From: Methanobrevibacter sp. TMH8
GTDB lineage: Archaea; Methanobacteriota; Methanobacteria; Methanobacteriales; Methanobacteriaceae
NCBI RefSeq assembly: GCF_020148105.1
Contig: NZ_JAHLZE010000033.1
Span: forward strand, 1 to 33,970
Length of the DNA stretch: 33,970 nucleotides
Direction of reading: 5' to 3'
The position numbers and the translations under genes were made by a program. Position 1 is the first letter of the stretch; each line of letters opens with the position of its first letter. The notes below the pieces were generated by a model. The model saw only the letters and a program-made list of their open reading frames with translations. It was not told where the DNA came from and made no database searches. Shown piece by piece: positions 27,123 through 33,970 of the stretch.

Positions 27123-28329
27123 AAAAGCTAAAAAGAAAAAGGCAGCTATTGGAACTGACATTGACATGGAAGAATTTATAAAAGAAGATAAAGAAGAACA
27201 TGAAACTGTAGATAGTATCGAAGACGTTCCAAAACATGTTAAAGACACACTTTTAAAAGTAGGAGTAGATACTTCTGAAAATGAGCGTGCAGGTTCATTC
27301 CTTCAGATGGATCAAAGTAATATTTATTCAAGCCCAATATCAGAATCTATTGAATTAATGAATCTTGAAATGGCACTTGACAAATATAACTGGTTAGATC
27401 AATATATGTGGAATGTTGTATCTCCTGATGCAGATAAATATACAGCACAAACTGCTCTTCGAGAACATGAAGAAGGAACCAAAAGTGGATACTTTATACG
27501 ATCTAAACCAGGTACTAAAGAAGTATTTCCAATGCAAGCATGTATGTTTATTGGTGATGAAGCAGTTATGCAAACTGCCCATAATATAATAATAGCAGAA
27601 GAAAATTCAGAACTTCATGTAATTACTGGCTGTGCAACAGGTGATGATGTTAGATCTGCACTCCACGTAGGAGTTTCAGAATTCTATTTAAAACCAGGAT
27701 CCAAAATAACATTTACCATGGTTCATAATTGGGCAGAACAAGTAGAAGTAAGACCAAGAACCGGAATAAAAATGGATGATGATACTACATATATCAATAA
27801 TTACATTCTCACAAGCCCTGTTAAAACTATCCAATCTTATCCAACTGCATATTGTTATGGTAAAAATTCCAAAGCAGTTTTCCAAAGTATACAAAGTGGT
27901 CAAAAAGATTCTATTATTGATGTTGGTTCAAGAGCCTATTTACAAGGAGAAGGTTCAGCTGCAGAAGTAGTTTCTAGAGCTGTATCAAATGATGAATCAA
28001 AAATATACTCTAGAGGACATTTAGCAGGTACTGTTCCAGGCGTTAAAGGACATCTTGAATGTCATGGCCTGGTTCTTTCAGATGATTCACTGATTTATGC
28101 AGTTCCTGAACTTGAAGCTAGTGCAGCTAATCTTGAAATGTCTCACGAAGCAGCTGTTGGAAAAATTGATGAAGAAGAAATATACTATCTTACTTCTAGA
28201 GGTTTGACTGAAGAAGAAGCTACCTCAATGATTGTTAGAGGTTTTCTTAGTATGGACATAACTGGACTTCCACCAGAATTAGCTAGTGAAACAAAAAGAA
28301 TGATTGATATGAGTTTAGAAGGAATGTGA
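27058..28329 (+). CDS. sufB: SufB/SufD-family iron-sulfur scaffold
   Basis: Open frame of 423 codons from ATG 27058. Family features are Ala-Xaa-Asn-Leu...Ser-Pro-Asp-Ala-Asp-Lys, the beta-helix core, and the closing stretch Ser-His-Glu-Ala-Ala-Val-Gly-Lys-Ile-Asp-Glu-Glu-Glu-Ile-Tyr-Tyr-Leu near 370-390. As the only SufB/D protein with SufC, it is the scaffold of the minimal archaeal SUF system, working in the cytoplasm. The ATG is 65 bp inside sufC; alternative starts GTG 27088, GTG 27097 and GTG 27106 are all in frame, and AAAGGATG at 27080-27087 is a good ribosome binding site for TTG 27091 or GTG 27097. The protein probably begins near Gln-Asp-Val-Leu-Gln-Lys-Ala-Glu-Lys-Ala-Lys. Confidence 0.88.
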   Translation: MIYEKKDLKDVLNVQDVLQKAEKAKKKKAAIGTDIDMEEFIKEDKEEHETVDSIEDVPKHVKDTLLKVGVDTSENERAGSFLQMDQSNIYSSPISESIELMNLEMALDKYNWLDQYMWNVVSPDADKYTAQTALREHEEGTKSGYFIRSKPGTKEVFPMQACMFIGDEAVMQTAHNIIIAEENSELHVITGCATGDDVRSALHVGVSEFYLKPGSKITFTMVHNWAEQVEVRPRTGIKMDDDTTYINNYILTSPVKTIQSYPTAYCYGKNSKAVFQSIQSGQKDSIIDVGSRAYLQGEGSAAEVVSRAVSNDESKIYSRGHLAGTVPGVKGHLECHGLVLSDDSLIYAVPELEASAANLEMSHEAAVGKIDEEEIYYLTSRGLTEEEATSMIVRGFLSMDITGLPPELASETKRMIDMSLEGM

Positions 28330-28352
28330 CCTTCTAAACTAGATTTATTTTT
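28312..28352 (+). terminator. Terminator hairpin with the sufB stop codon in its loop
   Basis: AGTTTAGAAGG (28312-28322) and CCTTCTAAACT (28330-28340) are perfect 11-bp arms. The loop (28323-28329) contains the sufB TGA. A T-rich stretch follows from 28345. Confidence 0.65.
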
Positions 28353-28846
28353 AATTATTAAAAATTTTATACTTTTTTCCATAATTATAACATTTTTATA
28401 AACTTTTTTAATATTTTTATATTTTATATTTTTATAATATTATAATTTTATAATATTTTTTGAAATAAAAATCTAAAAGCTAAAATCTAAAAGCTAAAAT
28501 TTAAAAAGTTAAAAAGTTAAAATACTATCAAATTTAAGACTATTGAGAATATTAAAACTATTAAGTACTACTAAATTATTGAAACTATTTAATATATCAT
28601 GAGTTTCTTTATTAAATTATATAATAAATTTTCAATTAATCCTAATATTAACCCCATACTAACCCTAATACTAATCCTAATAATAATCCTAATAATAATC
28701 CTAATAATAATTATAGAAAAAATAAATTTAATAAATAAATTATGGGATTTTGGTAGATATATAGCTAGGTATCTAGTTAGCTAAGTTTATTGGTTTTTTT
28801 GCTTTATAACTATTATTTTTTTTAATTAATAGCATTAATAGCTATT
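28330..28846. other. AT-rich convergent spacer with two repeat tracts
   Basis: Between sufB and hdrA. It holds AAAATCTAAAAGCT repeats at about 28466-28520 and the 12-bp repeats at 28638-28708. The open frame at 28599-28784 reads through the latter as Ile/Leu-rich sequence and is not credible. Confidence 0.55.
28638..28708. repeat. 12-bp tandem repeat, six copies
   Basis: Units of AATCCTAATAAT: three exact copies at 28673-28684, 28685-28696 and 28697-28708, preceded by three diverged ones, two of them with AACCC in place of AATCC and one of only 11 bp. Confidence 0.85.
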
Positions 28847-31186
28847 TTATTCAGTTATAGTTCCAATTTTTTCATCAAATTCTTTGAATTTGTTTGCAAG
28901 GCCTCTGAAATAAGGGATGTAAACATTTGAGAATTGAAGTCTTTCTGGATTCATGCCATGTTTTTTTATTTCATTTCTTATTTGATTCATCTTATTTTCT
29001 ACTTCTTGATACATCAAATCTCCAGGATATTCTCCAATAAATACTCCATCTGCTCCATTTTCTAGAGCATAAATAATATGTTTTGGCATTACTCTGTTTA
29101 CTGAGTGAACTTTAATAATATATATGGATTCGGGATAATCAACTCTGTTAACTCCAATGTTATCTGCTGCAGTATAACCTACTTGATCAAGGAATACAAG
29201 AATTCTTTTTTCTCCTTCTTTTTTATCTTTTAACATTCCAGAAATAGTTGCAAATATCTTTTCATCAATATTTCCATGAATATTAATAGCTCTAGGTTTA
29301 CAAACAGTTAAACATTTACCACATCCTGAACAGGACATAGGGTCAATATAAACGCTATCATCTTTAATTGACATAGCTTTATATTTACATATAGAGATAC
29401 AATCTTCACATAGATTACATTTTTCATCATCTATTTCTGCTACGAATGGTTCTATTTCAAGCCCATCATTCATTATTTCTGCTACTTTTGAAGCAGCCGC
29501 ATTTGCTTGAACTATACTATCTGTAATATCTTTTGGTCCTTGTGCTGTTCCACAAACATAAGCTCCTTTGACATCAGTAGTAACTGGTTTAATTTTTGGG
29601 TGTGTTTCTTTAATAAACATGTCTTCGGTTAAACCAACATCCATAATTTCAGCTATTTCTTTACTACCACTTGAAGGTTCCATCGCTGTTGATAAAACAA
29701 CCATATCAGTTTCAATTTCTGTGAATTTCTTTTGAAGAGTATCTTCTACACGGACTACAAGGGAATCTCCTTTTTTATTAACTTCTCCAGGCCTTCCTCT
29801 AATTAAACGTATTCCATTTTCTTGTCCATGTTTATAATATTTTTCATACATTCCAGGTGTACGCATATCAGTATAACAAATTATTACATCGGTTTCAGGA
29901 TATTTATGTTTAATTATATTAGCATTTTTTAAAGCTACCATACAACAAACTTTTGAACAATATTTATGTCCATCTGGTTTTTCATCTCTTGATCCTACAC
30001 ATTGAATCATCACTATTCTTCGAGGAACTTTATCAGCGGACATCATTTTTAATTTACCTTTAGTAGGACCATTAACTCCCATGATTCTTCCAAGTTCACT
30101 TTGAGTTATTACATCTTCATATCTATTATAACCATATTCTGGTCTTAGATTAGGATCAAATGTTTTATGACCTGTAGCTAATATAACAGATCCAACATTT
30201 AATGGGATTATTTCACTTTCACCTTTAAGATAAATTGCTCCCATAGGGCATTGTTTCATACATTTTCCACATTTTTCACAGTTTTCCATATCTATAGTAT
30301 ATGCATCAGGATAGCTTTGTGAAAATGGTTTGTATATAGCTTTTCTCATAGAAAGTTCATCATCCCATATATTTGGAACTTCTACAGGACAAGTATCAAT
30401 ACATTTACCACAAGAAATACATTTTTCTTCATCTACATAACGTGGTTGACTTTCTAAAAGTATATTAAAGTTTCCAGCTCTTCTTTCAGTGCTTAAAACT
30501 TTAGTATTAGTCATTATTTCAATATTTTCATGCCAAATTAGTTCATTCATTATTGGATTCAATAAACACATTCCACATTCTTCAGCTAACTTCACTGGTG
30601 AGAAAACTTTTCCAATTTTCACCATATTCCCACCAATAGATGGTTTTTTCTCAATTAAATAGGTTTTTATTCCTTGTTTAGCTAGTGAAAGTGCTGCACT
30701 AATTCCTGAAATTCCTCCTCCAATAACAGCTGCGCTTTCTGGAGTTTGACATAGGATTGGGTCAACAGCTTGTGCTTGTTTGACTTTTTCTATTGATGCA
30801 TTAACTAAGGTAGCTGCTTTTTCAGTAGCTTTATCAACATCATCATGTATCCATGAACATTGTTCTCTTAAATTAGCCATATCCATTAAATATGGATTTA
30901 ATGGTTTTATATAATCTTGAAATGTTTTTTCATGAGTAATAGGAGAACATGCAGCTATCACCACACGATCAAGATCTTTATTAACAATGTTATCTCTAAT
31001 TATCTTCCTTCCATTAAGAGAACATAAGTTTTCAAACTCTTCAACTACATCTGCATTGATGGAATTTTTTAGCTTTTCAATATCTACAATATCTGAGATA
31101 TTTCCTCCACATCTACATATAAATACACCAACACGTAAATCTGGCTTTGAAGAGATTGGTGGTTTTGAGTTGTACATTTTAATCAT
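28847..31186 (-). CDS. hdrA: Heterodisulfide reductase subunit HdrA with C-terminal MvhD-like domain
   Basis: 779 residues, about 120 longer than classical HdrA. Order of parts: N-terminal domain with Cys-Arg-Cys-Gly-Gly-Asn-Ile; FAD-binding thioredoxin-reductase-like fold starting Val-Ile-Gly-Gly-Gly-Ile-Ser-Gly (about 154-161); Glu-Cys-Gly-Met-Cys-Leu-Leu-Asn-Pro; an inserted two-cluster ferredoxin (Cys-Ile-Ser-Cys and Cys-Glu-Lys-Cys); second half of the flavin fold; a C-terminal two-cluster ferredoxin (Cys-Asn-Leu-Cys, Cys-Ser-Gly-Cys). Residues 660-779 align with MvhD in pattern but have no cysteine. HdrA bifurcates electrons between ferredoxin and HdrBC. HdrA2 of Methanosarcina also has a fused MvhD-like domain, so this is perhaps a relative. 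No ribosome binding site is visible; it lies 163 bp after hdrB and may have its own promoter and short leader. Confidence 0.92.
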   Translation of the reverse strand: MIKMYNSKPPISSKPDLRVGVFICRCGGNISDIVDIEKLKNSINADVVEEFENLCSLNGRKIIRDNIVNKDLDRVVIAACSPITHEKTFQDYIKPLNPYLMDMANLREQCSWIHDDVDKATEKAATLVNASIEKVKQAQAVDPILCQTPESAAVIGGGISGISAALSLAKQGIKTYLIEKKPSIGGNMVKIGKVFSPVKLAEECGMCLLNPIMNELIWHENIEIMTNTKVLSTERRAGNFNILLESQPRYVDEEKCISCGKCIDTCPVEVPNIWDDELSMRKAIYKPFSQSYPDAYTIDMENCEKCGKCMKQCPMGAIYLKGESEIIPLNVGSVILATGHKTFDPNLRPEYGYNRYEDVITQSELGRIMGVNGPTKGKLKMMSADKVPRRIVMIQCVGSRDEKPDGHKYCSKVCCMVALKNANIIKHKYPETDVIICYTDMRTPGMYEKYYKHGQENGIRLIRGRPGEVNKKGDSLVVRVEDTLQKKFTEIETDMVVLSTAMEPSSGSKEIAEIMDVGLTEDMFIKETHPKIKPVTTDVKGAYVCGTAQGPKDITDSIVQANAAASKVAEIMNDGLEIEPFVAEIDDEKCNLCEDCISICKYKAMSIKDDSVYIDPMSCSGCGKCLTVCKPRAINIHGNIDEKIFATISGMLKDKKEGEKRILVFLDQVGYTAADNIGVNRVDYPESIYIIKVHSVNRVMPKHIIYALENGADGVFIGEYPGDLMYQEVENKMNQIRNEIKKHGMNPERLQFSNVYIPYFRGLANKFKEFDEKIGTITE

Positions 31187-31349
31187 TTATAAATTTTAAT
31201 TTGAGAATTAAATCATTATATTTTATTATATTTACTAAAATATTAAATTTTATTACTAACATTTTTTTAATAAAAAATTTCATTTATAATAATTTATTTT
31301 GTTACTAAAAAATTTAATATTAAAAATTTCATTAATCAAATATTGATTT

Positions 31350-32345
31350 TCATGCTTTATCTGATTGTTTAGCTAAATTTTCTTCTAATTTGTTTTCAGT
31401 TTTTGCTGAAGAAGCTTTTTCCACCTTTTCTATTAACGGTTCTATTGGAACCGTATGTGTTTGAATTCCTATTACTTTATAAGGGTCAGCCCCCATTACA
31501 AAAGCAATTAACTGAACAATATTCAGGTGAAAAATATTGAAATCTATATTTAAGTCTTTTCCAATGAATGGTTGATATCTATCAAACTGCATTTGGCAAT
31601 TAGGGCACATATGGACTAATATATCTACTTTTTCATCATTTAATGCAGTCAATTTGTCTGCTGTAACTTTCATTGAGAGGTCCCGATTAACAAATCTTTG
31701 TCTAAACCCTGCTCCACATGTGGCTCTTTTATTGTCATACCACCCAATAGTTTCAACCCCACAACTTTTTACTAATTCATCTAATATTTTAGGGTCTCTA
31801 AACCCTTCGATAGTATCTTCATATTGGACTTTACAATAATGACAAGCATGGTGAGTAGCTATTCTAAAGTCAGAAAGATCAATTTTGACATTTTTAGCTA
31901 TTTCATCTTTTTTATTAAATAACAATTCTACCACATGAAATATATTTTTTGAAGAGTCAATAGTTCCTTCATCATATTTCATCTCTTCAAGATTAGATTC
32001 CTCATAAATTTCATTTACTTTATCTCTAACTTCATCATTATTATTTAATAGTTTAGCTACTTTCTTGTGAATAGCATAACAAGTAGCACACATCATAGCT
32101 ATATTGGTATGATTAGTTTTTTTAGCTATGTTAAAATTTCGCCCTCCAATTACTGTTGTAGACAGTTGATCAAAGACATCAGAATAATGTCCAAGCCCTG
32201 TACAGCAAGACTGCCTATCATCAACAATATATTCAATACCAACTTTATCAAATACATATTTTGTTGAAGATTCAACTCCAGGATATTCACCACTTACTAA
32301 ACAGCTTTTAAAAAGCATTACATTTTTATCAGGTATATTTCGCAT
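31350..32345 (-). CDS. hdrB: Heterodisulfide reductase subunit HdrB
   Basis: 331 residues with two CCG domains that hold the noncubane clusters reducing CoM-S-S-CoB. First: Cys15, Cys47-Cys48, Cys86-X2-Cys89, complete. Second: Cys168/Cys171, Thr209-Cys210, Cys247-X2-Cys250; one of the tandem pair is Thr. The Ala/Lys/Glu-rich tail (about 305-331) looks flexible. Without the first cysteine of the pair the distal cluster may be altered. GAAGGTAAA ribosome binding site. The gene follows hdrC by 101 bp. Confidence 0.92.
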   Translation of the reverse strand: MRNIPDKNVMLFKSCLVSGEYPGVESSTKYVFDKVGIEYIVDDRQSCCTGLGHYSDVFDQLSTTVIGGRNFNIAKKTNHTNIAMMCATCYAIHKKVAKLLNNNDEVRDKVNEIYEESNLEEMKYDEGTIDSSKNIFHVVELLFNKKDEIAKNVKIDLSDFRIATHHACHYCKVQYEDTIEGFRDPKILDELVKSCGVETIGWYDNKRATCGAGFRQRFVNRDLSMKVTADKLTALNDEKVDILVHMCPNCQMQFDRYQPFIGKDLNIDFNIFHLNIVQLIAFVMGADPYKVIGIQTHTVPIEPLIEKVEKASSAKTENKLEENLAKQSDKA

Positions 32346-32446
32346 AAGTTTACCTTCTATAAGTATTATTATCTACGGTTATTATTAATTATATAAATAT
32401 ATCAAATAGATACTAATATTTTAAATATAATATTATAAAGATAGAT

Positions 32447-33031
32447 TTAGTATTCTTTAATCTTCTCCACTCTTTTATCAAGATTAGTTTTTTGAAGTAA
32501 AATTCTGATTTCTTTTATCGATTCATCAGGCATTTTTAAAGGTTTTAGTCCGAGTTTTTCTCTTATTTCATCAATATGAATATTTTTCTCTTTCCATTCT
32601 TCACCGATATCTCTTGTAAGGTCGTCATGGAAATTGTATGGAATTCCTCCAAGACCTAAGTCCATCATAACATCCCCAAATCCAGCAAAAGGCCCTACTT
32701 CATCATTTGCTATTCCTTTACTGATAGCTATTTGTCTGAGAACTTGGTTAACTTCACATGCACTATTTCCAACTGGACATATGCTATGACAAGTATAACA
32801 ATAAAAACAATTCCAAATGTTTTTATCTTCAATAATTGATTCTTCTCCTTCAAGAACTCTTTCAATCATATCTCTGGGATTATAGTCAGAATTTTTAGCT
32901 CCAGGACACATTGATGTGCACATTCCACATTGTACACATTTTAGTAATCCTCTTTCTTTAGAATTTTTTATATCACTTAGAACCTTTTGAGCTAATTCTA
33001 ATGGATTTTCATCAATCTTTATAGTGTCCAT
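32447..33031 (-). CDS. hdrC: Heterodisulfide reductase subunit HdrC
   Basis: 194 residues, usual size. Two [4Fe-4S] sites: Cys32-X2-Cys35-X2-Cys38-X3-Cys42-Pro and Cys75-X2-Cys78-X2-Cys81-X3-Cys85-Pro. It relays electrons from HdrA to HdrB in the cytoplasmic complex. AGAGGTAAAG ribosome binding site. First gene of hdrC-hdrB-hdrA on the minus strand, with almost 800 bp of gene-free sequence before it. Confidence 0.95.
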   Translation of the reverse strand: MDTIKIDENPLELAQKVLSDIKNSKERGLLKCVQCGMCTSMCPGAKNSDYNPRDMIERVLEGEESIIEDKNIWNCFYCYTCHSICPVGNSACEVNQVLRQIAISKGIANDEVGPFAGFGDVMMDLGLGGIPYNFHDDLTRDIGEEWKEKNIHIDEIREKLGLKPLKMPDESIKEIRILLQKTNLDKRVEKIKEY

Positions 33032-33828
33032 TCTTTACCTCTCTATTTTTGGCCTATAAAATCTGATTTTATCAATCTTTAATTCATTTTTTATTTAATA
33101 ATATCTAATAATATCTAATGACATCTAATAATATTGAGTATATCTTTAGTATTCTTTAGTATATATTATTAGTATATTTTTAATCTTTTTAGTATAATAT
33201 ATAATATTTTTATATATAACAATTTTCAATTTTATATAAATTTATATAATTTTTTATATAAAAAATCATTTTATAATTAATTTTATAACTATCGTAATAT
33301 TCTTTATTAATATATTTTTTATTATCTATAAAATTATTGTATTCATGATAAATATTATTTGTTAATTTTTGTTAATTTTATTCTTTTGACTTTTAAAATT
33401 TAATTATATATACATAAATAATATCTTTATAAGCTAAATAAATTATTATTGTATAAATAATTCAAATAATATGGATAATCTTTTAATATTGAAAAATTTG
33501 AAAATTAATAGTTAAAAAAAATATTTCACAACAAAATAATTGCTATATAATCATTATTGATTTCTAGTGATTTCAATAATTATTTAGTGCTAATTAATTT
33601 GTAATATAATATTTATATATTGTTCTTAATAATATAAATAGTTTTTTATTCAATACATTATTAATAATTATAACTAATTTAATAATCTACCATAATTATT
33701 GTAAAATATTAATAATTATGTTATAACAATGAAAAAAATATAAAAATTAAATATATACCTATTTATGTCTAATTAATAAATAAAAAATAAATATTTAAAA
33801 AAGTAGTAATATAAAGTAATATAAAAAT
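33032..33828. other. Gene-free AT-rich region upstream of hdrC
   Basis: 797 bp with no credible gene. It holds the hdrC promoter and, at 33101-33140, four units of a 10-bp repeat ATATCTAATA. No RNA gene is recognised. Confidence 0.5.
33101..33140. repeat. 10-bp tandem repeat, four copies
   Basis: ATATCTAATA (33101), ATATCTAATG (33111), ACATCTAATA (33121), ATATTGAGTA (33131), about 70 bp upstream of the hdrC start. Confidence 0.7.
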
Positions 33829-33970
33829 TTATTCAGTAACTATAATAAATTCTCCAACTTTTTCAACTTTTGCAAATGGAACTAATAACAAATCACCATT
33901 TCTTTTAGCACCTTTAACATGGACATTGCGGCCATTTTCAACTTTTATAGCTATATCCACAATTTTACCA
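33829..33970 (-). CDS. PRC-barrel-like protein (C-terminal end only)
   Basis: The last 46 codons of a minus-strand gene: an alternating hydrophobic beta pattern with Val-Lys-Gly-Ala-Lys-Arg-Asn-Gly-Asp and Val-Pro-Phe-Ala-Lys-Val-Glu-Lys-Val-Gly-Glu-Phe-Ile-Ile-Val. This looks like the end of a PRC-barrel (RimM-like) domain protein of methanogens. The start and most of the gene lie outside the window, so the function cannot be given. T-rich sequence follows the stop. Confidence 0.5.
   Translation of the reverse strand, partial: GKIVDIAIKVENGRNVHVKGAKRNGDLLLVPFAKVEKVGEFIIVTE

Noticed and set aside
28599-28784. A 61-codon frame with Ile/Leu repeats, possible small membrane protein
   Set aside because: The hydrophobic part is only the translation of the 12-bp tandem repeat; no ribosome binding site.

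Overview
The window looks like chromosomal DNA from a very AT-rich hydrogenotrophic methanogen of the order Methanobacteriales, most likely Methanobrevibacter or a close relative. This is inferred from the F420-non-reducing hydrogenase operon mvhDGAB, a heterodisulfide reductase set hdrCBA, archaeal L10e, type-2 seryl-tRNA synthetase, the KEOPS subunit Pcc1, MfnA (methanofuran synthesis), an adhesin-like beta-helix protein, and archaeal GGAGGTGA-type ribosome binding sites.

Layout. 1-1907: 5' part of a large secreted adhesin-like protein (minus), with a fold-back inverted repeat at the window edge. 1908-2781: non-coding, holding the right-hand promoter, structured leader and two 28-bp dif-like sites in inverted orientation. 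2782-7215: mfnA, ppsA and rpl10e (minus). 7990-8775: CooC-type nickel ATPase. 8934-9740: secreted Ig-like protein. 10323-14012: pcc1, serS and a membrane-anchored zinc-finger protein. 14137-16097: FKBP and a TmcAL-like nucleotidyltransferase (overlapping genes, minus). 16318-19197: pyrC, a CooT-like small protein, a GNAT acetyltransferase and a DedA protein. 19347-20044: a VapBC-type toxin-antitoxin pair. 20410-24460: mvhDGAB (minus). 24461-26354: a 1.9-kb non-coding region with an orphan promoter and a second copy of the ~750-bp element seen upstream of the adhesin. 26355-28329: sufC-sufB. 28847-33031: hdrC, hdrB, hdrA (minus). 33829-33970: C-terminal end of a PRC-barrel-like protein.

How the genes fit together. 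Mvh and HdrABC form the electron-bifurcating complex that couples H2 oxidation to CoM-S-S-CoB and ferredoxin reduction; the SufBC iron-sulfur assembly genes between them would serve these cluster-rich proteins. CooC and the CooT-like protein suggest nickel delivery to a nickel enzyme such as CODH/ACS, which is not in the window. The Hdr set is unusual: HdrA carries a C-terminal domain resembling MvhD but without cysteines, and HdrB has Thr in place of one Cys of its second CCG motif.

The most interesting candidate for an undescribed system is the pair of ~750-bp intergenic elements (1951-2703 and 25391-26127). They share a right-end TATA-like box, a left-end box resembling the 16S anti-Shine-Dalgarno sequence, and three stems at matching positions, some with changed sequence but preserved pairing. 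The copy next to the adhesin also holds two 28-bp, 11-6-11, dif-like sites in inverted orientation around 168 bp, which could make an invertible expression switch. None of this has been tested; it was all read by eye.
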